Counted from the stretch's first letter, positions 1-10,146 are shown. The stretch is DNA of 64,000 nucleotides from Runella sp. CRIBMP (GCF_009905605.1 NZ_JAAAKZ010000001.1:372001-436000), one strand, 5' to 3'. The notes: generated by a model not told the origin, from the sequence alone. Program-made: numbers and translations.

Positions 1-1
1 T

Positions 2-865
2 CAAAAAGTGGCGTTTTTTCTGCGGGCCAATAGTAACTTGTACAGCTCGGTCCAATCTTCGGTGTTGGCGTTTTACTTTTTTGATATCTTTAGAAAAAAC
101 GAAGAACTAGTTGCCGAACTAGACCTCCTAAAGCCCGATATTGTTGCTGCTCAACCTTCTCTTTTACGGTATTTGGCGGAGGCGCAGCAAGCTGGGAATC
201 TCAGCATTGCACCTCACCAAATCATTTCGTTTGCCGAAGTGCTGCATGATGACGACCGCACGGTGATTGAGCGCATGTTTGGCCTTAAAATCACCGAAGT
301 GTATCAATGCACCGAAGGCTTTTTGGGGGTGAGTTGTGCGCACGGAACGATGCACCTCAACGAAGATGTCGCCATTTTTGAAAAAAAATACGTGAGCAAA
401 CATCGGTTTATTCCCATCGTAACGGATTTTACGCGTACTTCGCAGCCCATTATTCGGTACGAAATGACAGATATTCTGGCTGAACGTACTACGCCTTGCC
501 CGTGCGGGTCGGCGATGACGGGTATTGAGCGCATTGAAGGCCGAACGGATGATGTGCTTCTTTTTGACCAAGAAGGAAAAATAATTTCGATATTTCCCGA
601 TACGCTGGTACGAAAAATTGCCCGCGCCACCGATGATTTTAGTCATTACAGCATTAGGCAAGTGACCGAAGATAGGCTAGAAGTTGCGGTAGAAACAGAG
701 CCGAAAAATAAAGCAATGGTCAGCCAGTTAATAGAAACGGCTATTTTGGAGGTGTTAGAAGGGCAGGGTATAAAAAATACTGTGGTTGTTTTTATCGAAG
801 AAAAAGTAAGTGATAAAGGAGCAAAACATCGCCGTGTAGTGCGTACGTTTAAGAAGATTATATGA
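2..865 (+). CDS. Adenylate-forming enzyme, PaaK/CapK (coenzyme F390 synthetase-like) family, 5' truncated
   Basis: The reading frame is open to the left edge of the window, so the true start lies outside. The first in-frame GTG (base 8) is unlikely to be the start, because the visible part begins mid-domain. About 287 residues remain of a family usually near 430. It resembles the C-terminal two thirds of phenylacetate-CoA ligase-like enzymes: a YQCTEGF segment like the adenylate-binding motif, the stretch IIRYEMTD, a CPCGS cysteine pair, and IEGRTDD as the hinge to the small C-terminal domain. Such enzymes activate a carboxylic acid as acyl-AMP. The stop overlaps the next start as ATGA, so it is translationally coupled to a KAS III-like enzyme. 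That pairing suggests aromatic or fatty acyl starter activation for a secondary product. The substrate is unknown. Confidence 0.75.
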   Translation, partial: QKVAFFLRANSNLYSSVQSSVLAFYFFDIFRKNEELVAELDLLKPDIVAAQPSLLRYLAEAQQAGNLSIAPHQIISFAEVLHDDDRTVIERMFGLKITEVYQCTEGFLGVSCAHGTMHLNEDVAIFEKKYVSKHRFIPIVTDFTRTSQPIIRYEMTDILAERTTPCPCGSAMTGIERIEGRTDDVLLFDQEGKIISIFPDTLVRKIARATDDFSHYSIRQVTEDRLEVAVETEPKNKAMVSQLIETAILEVLEGQGIKNTVVVFIEEKVSDKGAKHRRVVRTFKKII

Positions 866-1842
866 AAATTCAGATTCAAGCCATTGAGAAATACCTGCCT
901 GGAGTTGCCATTGAAAGTGTGCAATTGGAGGCTCAAATGGGTCTTTCAGCGGGCTGGATTGAAAAAAATGCGGGCGTAAAAACGAGGCATTGGGCGGCAT
1001 CCGACGAAACCGTGGCTTCGATGGCGGCTACGGCCTTACAGAAGGCCCTGTCTGCTGCGGGCCTTTCGGCCGATACCCTAGATTTGTTGATTTACGCGGG
1101 GGCTTCCTACGATTACCCCATTCCGCACAATGCAGGGCGTATCAAAAAAGCGTTGGGGACAACGGCCAAATTTCCTTGTTTTGACGTAGATTCCACCTGC
1201 CTGAGCTTTTTGAATGCGCTCGATATTGCGCATTTGTATTTCCAACGCAACGCTGTGCGCGCCATTGCCATTGTATCTGCCGAGCTGGCTTCGCGCGCGC
1301 TGAATCCCCAAGACCCCAAAACGTATGGATTGTTGGGCGATGCTGCGGTGGCGGTTATTTTGAGCAGAAGTGACGAAGGTTATGTGCCCGTTTTTCCCTA
1401 TTTTATCAACAATCCGGAAGGCGCTGATTTGGCTTGGATACCCACGGGCGGAAGCGTAAATCGTGGTATGACAGCTGATACACCCGACGAATCATTTTAT
1501 TTCAGAATGGATGGGAAGCGCCTTATTTCGCTCACTTTGCAAGAATTGAAGCCGTTTCTAGCCCAATATGAGCAGCTTTCAGGGCTAGCCTTGACAGAAT
1601 ACGATTACGTTATTCCGCACCAAACCAGTCGGTTTGGAAATGAGATTTTTGCCAAACAATACTATCTCAACGAGCACCGTTTAATTAATACACTGGCCCA
1701 TTATGGCAACTGTATTTCGGCTTCTATTCCTTTAGGGTTGTGCGATTTGGTCCAACAAAAAAAGGATTTGTCGGACCATAAAATCCTGCTTATCGGCAGT
1801 GCGGCGGGGCTGTCGCTGGGTGCTTTGACGCTTCGGTTTTGA
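862..1842 (+). CDS. 3-oxoacyl-ACP synthase III-like (KAS III / FabH-OleA thiolase fold)
   Basis: This 326-residue thiolase-fold condensing enzyme keeps a full Cys-His-Asn triad: Cys113 in DSTCLSF, His253 in IPHQTS and Asn283 in YGNC. GSAAGLSLG near the end fits the KAS III C-terminal glycine loop. Housekeeping FabH has the same length, but its position behind an acyl-adenylating enzyme with an ATGA overlap suggests a dedicated pathway rather than primary fatty acid synthesis. It would catalyse a decarboxylative or head-to-head Claisen condensation of an activated acyl group in the cytoplasm. It ends one base from the convergent secreted-protein gene. Confidence 0.82.
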   Translation: MKIQIQAIEKYLPGVAIESVQLEAQMGLSAGWIEKNAGVKTRHWAASDETVASMAATALQKALSAAGLSADTLDLLIYAGASYDYPIPHNAGRIKKALGTTAKFPCFDVDSTCLSFLNALDIAHLYFQRNAVRAIAIVSAELASRALNPQDPKTYGLLGDAAVAVILSRSDEGYVPVFPYFINNPEGADLAWIPTGGSVNRGMTADTPDESFYFRMDGKRLISLTLQELKPFLAQYEQLSGLALTEYDYVIPHQTSRFGNEIFAKQYYLNEHRLINTLAHYGNCISASIPLGLCDLVQQKKDLSDHKILLIGSAAGLSLGALTLRF

Positions 1843-1843
1843 G

Positions 1844-2596
1844 TTATTTCAACAAAACTCCATCAATCGCTTTCCAGTCGATTTTTGCAATTATCTGACG
1901 GGCGATGTCGACGGGTGCCGTAATTGTGACAACTATATTTTCTACTAGTTTGCCCCCTTTCTTAAACTTGGGTTGATAGCGCGTATCCTGTCCATTTTTA
2001 ATGAGTTGGGGATTCCATCCACCCAATAAAATGACGGTTTCTTGACGGCCGATTGCCCCCTGCAAATCGGGCTTGAGACGGACTTCAAGCGCTACGGGAC
2101 TGCTGGGTACGGAAATGGCTTGCGTATTCTCGACAATTCGGGCACTTTCGAGGTGTTGTAGGCGATAGTTGCCAAGGTTCATTTCAACACTCACGGAGTA
2201 GGTATCTCTGGCGCGTTGCACAATTGCGTTTGGGTTTTCTTTGTACATCGTATCGCGGTGTACGTATAGAGAAGTAGGTACGGTGGGTGCGGCTTTGACG
2301 GTGTCCAGTTCGGCTTTCCGAACCACGGCCAGCTCGCTGTTTTCCATGATGAGGTCATAACGGTCGGTGCAGAGGTGGGTAAATCCGCCCCATTCTGAGG
2401 TTACTTCCAAGTTGCCCATTGAATGTTTTTCGTCAAAAACCCGCCAGCTTCCGTTGGGAGTGACGGTGGTAAATTGGCGTTGAAGTTCTTTGACTACCCG
2501 TTCGTAGGCGGCATTTTCAGCAGCGGTGGCAGGACGGCATTGGGCTTTTAAAATAACAGAAAGACCCATCAAAAATGCGACAAGCAAAAATTTCAT
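1844..2596 (-). CDS. Secreted protein of unknown function
   Basis: The 250-residue product begins with a clear Sec signal peptide (MKFLLVAFLMGLSVILKAQ, probable cleavage after KAQ). I do not recognise a family. The mature part has no catalytic motif I can name; it contains a WGGFTH stretch, a valine-rich middle and a C-terminal region that looks beta-rich. It lies tail to tail with the KAS III gene, one base apart, with no room for a terminator. No clear -7 box was found upstream. Confidence 0.65.
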   Translation of the reverse strand: MKFLLVAFLMGLSVILKAQCRPATAAENAAYERVVKELQRQFTTVTPNGSWRVFDEKHSMGNLEVTSEWGGFTHLCTDRYDLIMENSELAVVRKAELDTVKAAPTVPTSLYVHRDTMYKENPNAIVQRARDTYSVSVEMNLGNYRLQHLESARIVENTQAISVPSSPVALEVRLKPDLQGAIGRQETVILLGGWNPQLIKNGQDTRYQPKFKKGGKLVENIVVTITAPVDIARQIIAKIDWKAIDGVLLK

Positions 2597-2717
2597 AGCA
2601 TGTATGTTTTTTATACGTTTAGTGAGAATAAAAATTCCCGAAAATTAACGTAAAAATATCATGCTAACCCTTATTAGTGTAGAACTATTTCCCCAATATT
2701 GCCACATTTCCTTTGTA

Positions 2718-2761
2718 AACAGTAAATGGACCGCAGAATTATCCACGGCCCATTTACTGTT
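2718..2761. terminator. Stem-loop between two minus-strand genes, possible terminator
   Basis: A 12-bp perfect inverted repeat (AACAGTAAATGG at 2718-2729 with CCATTTACTGTT at 2750-2761) flanks a 20-nt loop. It lies 22 bases beyond the stop of the NHL protein gene. The run after the stem on the minus strand is not strongly U-rich, so intrinsic termination is likely but not certain. Confidence 0.45.
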
Positions 2762-2782
2762 ATTTTGATTATAAAACTAAGA

Positions 2783-3844
2783 TTATACTCTCGACAATTT
2801 GACGGGATACGTTTGTTTGGCGTTCCATTGGCAAATGTAGATGTTCTCGTCATTGTCTACGCATACATCGTGGCAGTGCATCAATATGCCACCTACCGCC
2901 GCGGCATCCTGAACCATCATCTGAAGTTTTCCGTCGCGGTATTCGGGTTTGGTGCCGCCTGGGTTTGAAACTACTTTGTCGTTTTTGTCCAAAATCGTGA
3001 CGAAACCCGAGTTGTTGGTTTGGTTCATATAGCGCAAACGCGACCAGCAAACGCCCGCAAACAAATGGTCTCCGTGAATCACCGGGCGACAAACAAAGGC
3101 GCCGGGGAGGAAAATTGTCGATAGGTATTTGCCGTCCAATGTGAAACGTTTGAACGAATTATGCACCCGTGAGGTGATGAGCAACGTGGGGTTTGCTTTA
3201 TTTCGGTAATCTACCGTAATACCGTGGGCGGTGGCAAATTGGTCGTCGCCGTCGCCGGGGCCGCCGAATTTACGGATAAATTCGCCCTTAGAGCTATATT
3301 GTAAAATCCACTGTGAACCATACCCGTCGGCTACATAGATGTCCCCGTTGGGCCCAACCGTAGTTTCGGTAGGCAGGAATTTTTCTTCCGGTTTGTAAGC
3401 GCCAACTTTGGACGGGTGCTCGATGGTGAAAATTACTTTTCCGTTGATGTCGGTTTTGGTAACGCGGTTGGAGTTGGGGTCACAGATAAACAGAAACTCT
3501 TCGCCGTTGGCATTCCAGAGCGTAAGGCCGTGTCCGCCAGGGTATTCATGCCCCCAGCTGTCTAGGAGTTTGCCAGAACGGTCGTACACCAAAATGTTGT
3601 TTTTGGTTTCATCCGTGACCATAATAAGCCGTCCTTTACTGTCCATGACCATTTCATGGCAGTTTTTGACGGGAAATTTTGAGGAGTCTAATTTACCCCA
3701 ATCGGCATTGATTTTATAGCGGTGTGACCCGTGGCCGATGATGCCGTCGGCCGGTTGGGCGTTCACCGAAGTGATAATAGAAGGGGCTAGCAACGTGGTA
3801 GCGGCGGTTTTGACAAAATCGCGACGGGAAGTGGAAAGGTTCAT
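2783..3844 (-). CDS. Tat-exported NHL-repeat beta-propeller protein
   Basis: The 353-residue protein opens with a twin-arginine signal (SRRDFVK, then a hydrophobic stretch ending SVNAQP), so it is probably exported folded. The rest is made of propeller-like blades with repeated GPNGDIYVADGYGS, DSKGRLIMVTD and DNENIYICQW segments, typical of NHL or peptidyl-glycine lyase-like six-bladed propellers. Such proteins often sit beside sugar or amino-acid oxidoreductases in Cytophagia. Here a Tat-exported Gfo/Idh/MocA protein lies 95 bases upstream on the same strand, so the two may be co-transcribed. No enzymatic residues can be assigned. Confidence 0.75.
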   Translation of the reverse strand: MNLSTSRRDFVKTAATTLLAPSIITSVNAQPADGIIGHGSHRYKINADWGKLDSSKFPVKNCHEMVMDSKGRLIMVTDETKNNILVYDRSGKLLDSWGHEYPGGHGLTLWNANGEEFLFICDPNSNRVTKTDINGKVIFTIEHPSKVGAYKPEEKFLPTETTVGPNGDIYVADGYGSQWILQYSSKGEFIRKFGGPGDGDDQFATAHGITVDYRNKANPTLLITSRVHNSFKRFTLDGKYLSTIFLPGAFVCRPVIHGDHLFAGVCWSRLRYMNQTNNSGFVTILDKNDKVVSNPGGTKPEYRDGKLQMMVQDAAAVGGILMHCHDVCVDNDENIYICQWNAKQTYPVKLSRV

Positions 3845-3939
3845 GGTTTAGAATGTGCTTTTTTAGCAAAAAGGGCAGAGGCTGCTTTTTTTACTTCTTT
3901 ATGGATATATGCTTTGTAATGAACAGATTGAAACACAGT

Positions 3940-5259
3940 TTATATTTTGGGAAATTCCCAAGGGGCACGGTAAGTGGGGGTAATGAGGGCATTGGCGGCT
4001 TCATTTTTGCCGAACGATTGCGCCGCTTCATTCCATTCTAAGCGCGAATTGGTGCGCAACGCGATGTTGCCTGCGTGTGCATACAAGGCAACCAATCGGC
4101 CGTTTTCGATGGGGCAATTTGTCTCTTTACGGGTTCTGATGCATTCTAGCCAGTTTTTTACATGCTCTTCGTGCGTTTCTTTGCCGCTTCGTTTGGGAAT
4201 TGCGGGGACTTTATACACGCCTTTGTCAATTTCTGGAAACAGCTCCCAGCCGCCCCGGTCTATCACGAGTGTGGCGTCATTGCCGATAAAAGCCAGCCCA
4301 TAAGAGCGCCCAAAAGGGCCGTTTTGGGTGCCAGCGGTTTGTTCCCACGAAATGGTATAATCGGGAAGTTGGTACATCACACTCAAGGTATCAAATGCTT
4401 CGTGGGCAAAGTCGGGCGAATAAAAATTGCCGCCTGAAGCAGCAACCGACAGCGGTGGCGTTTTGATGTTTTTGGCCCAAAGCGCAATGTCCAACAGGTG
4501 GGCGCCCCAATCGGTCATGAGACCACCGCCGTAATCCCAAAAAAAACGCCACGAACCGTGATGTCGGGTTCGGTTGTAGGTGCGCAGAGGTGCAGGGCCG
4601 AGCCATTGATTGAAATCAATATGGGAGGGGACAGGTTCGTCGGGCACGATTCGAGAGCCGATTGCATAGTTAAAATTGGCCCAACTGTGTACTTTTCGCA
4701 GTGTGCCGATACCCCCTGAATGGATAAATTGCATCGCACTTTGCCAATGCTCTCCGCTGCGTTGTTGTTGCCCGACCTGTACTACACGATTGTAGCGCCG
4801 CGCTGCTTTTACCATCACGTTACATTCGCCTATCGAATTGGCCAGTGGTTTTTCTACGTACACATCTTTGCCCGCCCGACAGGCTTCAACCATGGGGAGG
4901 CAATGCCAATGGTCGGGCGTAGCGATAATGACCGCGTCGATGTCTTTGTTTTCCAATAATTTCCTAAAATCTCCGTACAGTTGGGGCCGTTTTCCCTGTT
5001 TACGCATTACCTCATCGGCGCGTTTATTGCCAATGTTGGTATCAATATCACAAATTGCCGCGCACTCCACATTCGGTTGGTTGAGGGCGTGATTCATGAT
5101 TCCGTTACCCATATTATTGCAACCAATGACACCAATAACAATTTTTTCATTGGCCGACTTACGCACATGGTTTGTGGCACGGGTTTCAGTATTTTGTACA
5201 AAGGCGCCGGCTGCCACCGAAAGCTGTGTGGTCTGTTCTAAGAATTTTCTGCGGTTCAT
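3940..5259 (-). CDS. Gfo/Idh/MocA family oxidoreductase with Tat signal
   Basis: The 439-residue protein has an N-terminal Tat motif (NRRKFLEQ) followed by a Rossmann fold (VIGVIGCNNMGNGIM), a CDID acidic patch and the family signature EKPLAN. The C-terminal half matches the substrate-binding alpha/beta domain (DYGGGLMTDWGAHLLDIALW). Family members oxidise or epimerise sugars or inositols with NAD(P). The Tat signal implies that cofactor binds before export, as in glucose-fructose oxidoreductase. The substrate is unknown. The neighbouring exported propeller may act on the same compound. Confidence 0.85.
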   Translation of the reverse strand: MNRRKFLEQTTQLSVAAGAFVQNTETRATNHVRKSANEKIVIGVIGCNNMGNGIMNHALNQPNVECAAICDIDTNIGNKRADEVMRKQGKRPQLYGDFRKLLENKDIDAVIIATPDHWHCLPMVEACRAGKDVYVEKPLANSIGECNVMVKAARRYNRVVQVGQQQRSGEHWQSAMQFIHSGGIGTLRKVHSWANFNYAIGSRIVPDEPVPSHIDFNQWLGPAPLRTYNRTRHHGSWRFFWDYGGGLMTDWGAHLLDIALWAKNIKTPPLSVAASGGNFYSPDFAHEAFDTLSVMYQLPDYTISWEQTAGTQNGPFGRSYGLAFIGNDATLVIDRGGWELFPEIDKGVYKVPAIPKRSGKETHEEHVKNWLECIRTRKETNCPIENGRLVALYAHAGNIALRTNSRLEWNEAAQSFGKNEAANALITPTYRAPWEFPKI

Positions 5260-5505
5260 TGATTTGAATTATTTTTAACGGTGAAATACAGGAAGAATCA
5301 ATTTTGGAAAACAGCAACCGATTGTGAATAGTAGCCAGATGGAAATACAACCTATCAAGCATTTCAAGCGAATTTTCTACCCAAAGCGATGAGCGTAGAA
5401 AGCGATTGTTTTGACTGTTTAAATGTGGGGAGAAATACCTGTGATTTAAAGTAATGGGAGCCAACAGTTTTCGACCAAAAACAAACCATTTTTTAAAAAC
5501 TAGGG

Positions 5506-5536
5506 TTAGTAAATGAGGGGGCATTCCCTAACTTTG
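5506..5536 (+). promoter_or_regulatory. Bacteroidota-type promoter of uvrA
   Basis: A perfect -7 box TAACTTTG (5529-5536) lies 19 bases after a weak -33 box TTAG (5506-5509), matching TTTG-N17-20-TAnnTTTG. It ends 20 bases before ATG 5557. An upstream in-frame GTG (5536) falls inside the -7 box, which argues for the ATG start. Confidence 0.65.
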
Positions 5537-5556
5537 TGCCTTTAGCAATCAGCCGC

Positions 5557-8418
5557 ATGAACGTAGCCGAAAACCAACAAAATACTTCCGAAATAGACTT
5601 CGAAACCCTCAATCCGAAGCAATACATTATCATTAAAGGCGCTCGCGTCAACAACCTTAAAAACATTGATGTTGCTATTCCCCGCAATAAATTGATTGTG
5701 GTCACCGGGGTATCGGGGAGTGGAAAGTCGTCATTGGCTTTTGATACGCTTTTTGCCGAAGGGCAACGCATGTACGTCGAAAGTTTGAGTAGCTATGCGC
5801 GTCAGTTTTTGGGGCGCATGGAAAAACCCGAAGTAGATTATATCAAGGGCGTGTCGCCAGCGGTGGCTATTGAGCAAAAGGTCAATACCCGAAACCCGCG
5901 CTCTACCGTAGGTACAACCACCGAGATTTATGATTATCTTAAGCTACTTTTTGCGCGGGTGGGGGTTACTTATTCGCCCATTTCGGGTCTGCCAGTACGA
6001 AAAGACACCGTGACCGACGTGGTTGATTTTATGCTGCACCACGAAGAAGGCACGCGTGTGATGGTGTTGGCACCCTTGATTGTGAAGGAAGAGAGAAGCC
6101 TAGCCCAAGAATTAAGTATTTTATTGTCGAAGGGATACACAAGGGTCGTTGTCAATCAGGAAACGAAATCTATTGAGGAATTGATAGAAACCAAGGAGTA
6201 TGCCGCGTTTTCTGCCGCCGATTTTTTTATTCTTATCGACCGGGCTTCGGTCAAACACAACGATGAAGATACGCAGTTTCGATTGTCGGATTCGGTACAA
6301 ACGGCTTTTTTCGAGGGAGAAGGCTTGTGTATTGTCGACGTGATAGGAGGGGAGCGTCGAGCGTTTTCGGATAAGTTTGAACTCGACGGAATAAAGTTTG
6401 AAGAGCCTACGGTCAATCTGTTTAGTTTCAATAACCCTTATGGGGCCTGCAAACGTTGCGAAGGTTTTGGAAAAGTGCTGGGTTTGGATCCTGATTTGAT
6501 TATTCCCGACAAAAACCTCTCGGTATTTGAAGGAGCAATTGCCCCTTGGCGAACCGAAAAAATGGCCGAGTGGCTAGCGCCTCTTCTGCGCCACGGTATT
6601 CGTTTTGATTTTCCTATTCACCGGGCCTATAAAGACCTGACCCAAGAGCAAAAAGACATCCTCTGGACGGGAAATACCTATTTTGAAGGGCTAACCGCAT
6701 TTTTTGAACACCTCGAATCACAAACCCACAAGGTCCAATACCGCGTCATGCTATCTCGCTACCGTGGTCGTACTACTTGTCCAGAGTGCCGTGGTTCGCG
6801 CTTGCGCAAAGATGCAGGGTATGTAAAGATGGGTGGTGTTTCCATTACTGATTTGGTGTTGTTGCCCATTAGTGAGGTGTTGCAGTTTTTTAAGAACCTT
6901 TCGTTACCTGATTATCAATTTAGCATTGCCAAACGTATTTTAATCGAAATAGAAAATCGTTTGGAATACATGGAACGCGTCGGATTGGGCTACTTAACGC
7001 TCAATCGTTTGACAAATTCGCTTTCTGGAGGAGAATTTCAGCGGATAAAATTGGCAACGTCTCTGGGCAGCGCACTGGTTGGCTCGATGTATATTTTGGA
7101 CGAGCCGAGTATTGGGCTTCACCCGCGCGATACCCGCAAGCTAGTAGGCGTTCTGGAATCTCTGCGCGACATGGGCAACACGGTGATTGTGGTAGAGCAT
7201 GAAGAAGAAGTAATGCGCGCCGCTGACCAAATCATTGACATTGGCCCCGACGCTGGAAATTTAGGGGGCGAAGTGGTATGGCAGGGAAGCTGGGAGGATA
7301 TTCTGAACCCTATTGAAGGCATTCATTCTCATACCATACGATTCTTGACGGGTGAAGATAAAATTCCTGTACCTACTTTTCGCCGAAAGGCAACCCATTG
7401 GCTTGAACTCACGGGAGCGCGGGAAAATAACCTCAAAGACGTAGACGTAAAATTTCCGCTTGGTACGTTTACGGTGGTGACGGGCGTATCAGGTTCTGGT
7501 AAATCGACGCTTGTTCGAAAAATCTTATTTCCAGCCTTGGCCCGCCAAAAGGGAGAATACAACGAAGAAGCAGGAAAGTACACAAATTTGACAGGAAGTT
7601 TGGACCGAATTGATAACCTTGAGATGGTAGATCAAAACCCCATCGGCAAGTCGTCGCGCTCCAATCCCGTTACGTATATCAAGGCTTACGATTACATAAG
7701 ACAGATGATGAGTGAGGTGCCCTTGGCCAAAGCGCGTGGCTATAAACCCTCTCATTTTTCTTTTAATATCGAGGGAGGCCGCTGTGAAACCTGCCAAGGA
7801 GAAGGGCAAGTGAAGATTGAAATGCAATTCATGGCGGATATTTACCTCAAATGTGAAGCCTGCGGCGGAAAACGATTCAAACAGGAAATTTTGGATGTTC
7901 GGTACCAACGTCCAGACCAAGGCTCGGCAGACATTGCCGATATTCTGGACATGACCATTGATGAAGCCATCAGCTTTTTCAGGGCCGATGAACCCAAACT
8001 CGCCGATCGTCTTTTGCCGCTTCAGGAAGTGGGCCTCGGCTACGTAAAACTAGGTCAATCGTCCAACACACTTTCGGGAGGGGAGGCGCAGCGCGTAAAA
8101 CTGGCTTTCTTTTTGAGCAAATCAAACCCCAACCAAGGACGCTCCATGTTTATTTTTGATGAGCCCACCACCGGCCTGCATTTTCATGATATACAAAAAC
8201 TCCTGAAAGCGCTCAATGCGTTGGTGAACCAAGGTGATACCGTGATTGTGATTGAGCACAACGTTGAGGTGATTAAATCGGCAGATTGGATTATTGATAT
8301 GGGCCCCGAAGGTGGCGAAGCAGGAGGCTATGTCACCTTCGAGGGAACACCCGAAGAAATGGTGAAGCTTTCGGACAATTACACTGCGGTGTTTTTGGAA
8401 GAAAAAATGAGGATGTAG
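5557..8418 (+). CDS. uvrA: UvrABC excinuclease subunit A
   Basis: UvrA is the damage-scanning ATPase of nucleotide excision repair and acts with UvrB in the cytoplasm. The 953-residue product (from ATG 5557) is of normal length. It has two ABC cassettes: Walker [10 protein letters not shown] and [12 protein letters not shown] signatures LSGGEFQR and LSGGEAQR, and Walker B ILDEPS and FDEPTT. It also has zinc-binding CxxC pairs ([26 protein letters not shown]). GTG 5536 would overlap the promoter, so the ATG was chosen. It converges on the Rrf2 gene with a two-base gap. Confidence 0.98.
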   Translation: MNVAENQQNTSEIDFETLNPKQYIIIKGARVNNLKNIDVAIPRNKLIVVTGVSGSGKSSLAFDTLFAEGQRMYVESLSSYARQFLGRMEKPEVDYIKGVSPAVAIEQKVNTRNPRSTVGTTTEIYDYLKLLFARVGVTYSPISGLPVRKDTVTDVVDFMLHHEEGTRVMVLAPLIVKEERSLAQELSILLSKGYTRVVVNQETKSIEELIETKEYAAFSAADFFILIDRASVKHNDEDTQFRLSDSVQTAFFEGEGLCIVDVIGGERRAFSDKFELDGIKFEEPTVNLFSFNNPYGACKRCEGFGKVLGLDPDLIIPDKNLSVFEGAIAPWRTEKMAEWLAPLLRHGIRFDFPIHRAYKDLTQEQKDILWTGNTYFEGLTAFFEHLESQTHKVQYRVMLSRYRGRTTCPECRGSRLRKDAGYVKMGGVSITDLVLLPISEVLQFFKNLSLPDYQFSIAKRILIEIENRLEYMERVGLGYLTLNRLTNSLSGGEFQRIKLATSLGSALVGSMYILDEPSIGLHPRDTRKLVGVLESLRDMGNTVIVVEHEEEVMRAADQIIDIGPDAGNLGGEVVWQGSWEDILNPIEGIHSHTIRFLTGEDKIPVPTFRRKATHWLELTGARENNLKDVDVKFPLGTFTVVTGVSGSGKSTLVRKILFPALARQKGEYNEEAGKYTNLTGSLDRIDNLEMVDQNPIGKSSRSNPVTYIKAYDYIRQMMSEVPLAKARGYKPSHFSFNIEGGRCETCQGEGQVKIEMQFMADIYLKCEACGGKRFKQEILDVRYQRPDQGSADIADILDMTIDEAISFFRADEPKLADRLLPLQEVGLGYVKLGQSSNTLSGGEAQRVKLAFFLSKSNPNQGRSMFIFDEPTTGLHFHDIQKLLKALNALVNQGDTVIVIEHNVEVIKSADWIIDMGPEGGEAGGYVTFEGTPEEMVKLSDNYTAVFLEEKMRM

Positions 8419-8420
8419 GC

Positions 8421-8831
8421 CTATTTGACAAAAATCTGCAAAGTAGTGCCTTCGTAGACTCCTAAGTTGGCATCTCTCACTTGCTCCATTACGGGGCGCA
8501 GAGCGCAGGTGGCTTCATCGATGCAGTCATCACACTTGACATAGAAATGAAGCGATACACAAGGTGTAGGGGCAATAGGGCCGTCAATTACCCTGATGAC
8601 CTGGGCGAAATTGACTCTTGCAGGTTCAACGCGTAATAAATACCCGCCACCTTTTCCTTTTTGGCTGGACAGAATCCCGTGGTTACGCAGCTCTAAAAGA
8701 ATAGCTTCCAAGAATTTTTTTGGGATGTTTTCACGTTCCGCAATGTGCGAAATGAGAACGGGGCCTTTTCCGAATTCTTCGGTCAGCACTTTGAGTGCTT
8801 TAAGGGCATATTTTGCTTTCTTTGAGATCAT
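8421..8831 (-). CDS. Rrf2-family transcriptional regulator with cysteine cluster
   Basis: The 136-residue protein has the Rrf2 winged helix at residues 1-60 (MISKKAKYALKAL, ISHIAERENIPKKFLEAIL, then the GKGGGYLL wing). The C-terminal half carries four cysteines in PCVSL, VKCDDC and ATCAL. Some Rrf2 regulators (IscR, NsrR, RirA) use three cysteines to bind an Fe-S cluster; the spacing here differs, so cluster binding is only possible. It would be a dimeric DNA-binding repressor or activator of redox or cysteine genes. No obvious target is adjacent. Confidence 0.88.
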   Translation of the reverse strand: MISKKAKYALKALKVLTEEFGKGPVLISHIAERENIPKKFLEAILLELRNHGILSSQKGKGGGYLLRVEPARVNFAQVIRVIDGPIAPTPCVSLHFYVKCDDCIDEATCALRPVMEQVRDANLGVYEGTTLQIFVK

Positions 8832-8878
8832 AGCACTTGCACACTATTGAGTAAAAGGTTATAAGAGAGAGGCATAAA

Positions 8879-8886
8879 CAAATTTA
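8879..8886 (-). promoter_or_regulatory. -7 box of the Rrf2 gene
   Basis: The minus strand reads TAAATTTG, a full match to TAnnTTTG, 48 bases before the Rrf2 start. No good -33 box is visible, so this rests on one element. Confidence 0.4.
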
Positions 8887-8967
8887 CTCGATTAATTTAA
8901 TATATTATATACGAAAAGCTAATTTTTTAAAAACTACCCCGCCTTGTCTATCAATTTGCTTACGATG

Positions 8968-10122
8968 TCAAAGTCTATCTTTAAAACTTTCATACCCAAA
9001 CTTCTTTACCAATCTGAAGCGCTCATTGGTCTGCCAAATACCAATAGAAGGAAGATTGACACCATTGAAGGTGGTAGTTTTCACCATTGTATAGTGAATC
9101 ATGTCATCAAAGATCAGCGTATCTCCAATTTTTAAAGGTTCGTCAAAGGAATAGTCGCCCATAAAGTCGCCTGCGAGGCAGGTCATACCGCCGAGTCGGT
9201 AGGTAGGTTTATCGGCTACTGGTTCGTGATAGGCACCCAATATGCGCGGTTTGTAAGGCATTTCGAGGGTGTCGGGCATGTGGGCGGCAAAAGAAGTATT
9301 TAAAATGGCAACCTCGATTCCCTGGCTTTCTACTATATCCAACACGGTGGATACCAAATATCCAGTTCGCCACGCAATGGCTGAACCTGGCTCTAAAATG
9401 ACATCCAGATTGTATTTTTCCTTTATTGCTTTTACGAGTGAGATAAGTTTGGGTATATCATAACCTTCGCGAGTCATAAGATGCCCACCACCCATGTTGA
9501 GCCACTTGGCTTGGTGGAGCAGGTCGCCAAAGCGGCTTTCGAGGGCTTCGAGGGTACGCTCTAGTACATCGGAGCCGTTTTCACAAAGTGTATGAAAGTG
9601 TATACCTTCGATTCCTGGGGGCAGTGTATCGCCAAAATGACTGCGTGTTACCCCTAAACGAGACCCCGGAACACAGGGGTTGTACATGTCGGTTTCCACT
9701 TCGGAATACTGAGGGTTCACTCGGATTCCGCACGAAACAGTTTTTTCAGGGTGAGTTTGATTATAGTCGTTGACCCGTTGTTTAAACCGCTCCCACTGTG
9801 ATAATGAATTGAAAGTGAGGTGACTACTGCGTTCTAATACTTCCCCAAACTCTTCATCCTGATACGCGGGGATGTAGGTGTGCGCCTGATAGCCTAAATA
9901 TTCATTAATAAGCTTTATTTCATTGAGTGAGCTTGCGGTGGCCCCTGGCAGATACTCGCCCACAATGGGGAATGCGCTATACATAGAAAAGCCTTTCAGT
10001 GCCAATATAATTTGGCATCCAGCTTCATCCATGACCTGACGGATAAGTTGGAGGTTTTGGCGTAGAAGACGTTCTTCCAAAACAAAACAAGGCGATGGAA
10101 TTTGTGCAAAGTCAATGGGCAT
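8968..10122 (-). CDS. nspC: Carboxynorspermidine/carboxyspermidine decarboxylase
   Basis: NspC is a PLP-dependent fold-III decarboxylase that makes (nor)spermidine from its carboxy form, the last step of the alternative polyamine route common in Bacteroidota. The protein has the PLP lysine in ALKGF, HFHTLCE, the phosphate-binding GGGH loop, EPG and a C-terminal DDMIHYTMVKTT segment. I place the start at ATG 10122 (384 residues). The longer frame would begin with TTG inside a -7 box. Its usual partner, carboxyspermidine dehydrogenase, is not in the window. Confidence 0.93.
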   Translation of the reverse strand: MPIDFAQIPSPCFVLEERLLRQNLQLIRQVMDEAGCQIILALKGFSMYSAFPIVGEYLPGATASSLNEIKLINEYLGYQAHTYIPAYQDEEFGEVLERSSHLTFNSLSQWERFKQRVNDYNQTHPEKTVSCGIRVNPQYSEVETDMYNPCVPGSRLGVTRSHFGDTLPPGIEGIHFHTLCENGSDVLERTLEALESRFGDLLHQAKWLNMGGGHLMTREGYDIPKLISLVKAIKEKYNLDVILEPGSAIAWRTGYLVSTVLDIVESQGIEVAILNTSFAAHMPDTLEMPYKPRILGAYHEPVADKPTYRLGGMTCLAGDFMGDYSFDEPLKIGDTLIFDDMIHYTMVKTTTFNGVNLPSIGIWQTNERFRLVKKFGYESFKDRL

Positions 10123-10146
10123 GATTCTAAATAATAAATGAGGGTG

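Noticed and set aside
2726-2968. 80-codon plus-strand frame
   Set aside because: Overlaps the NHL gene antisense and starts within the stem-loop; no protein-like features beyond chance.
5536-5557. GTG 5536 as the uvrA start
   Set aside because: It is part of the -7 box TAACTTTG, so it would lie before the transcription start.
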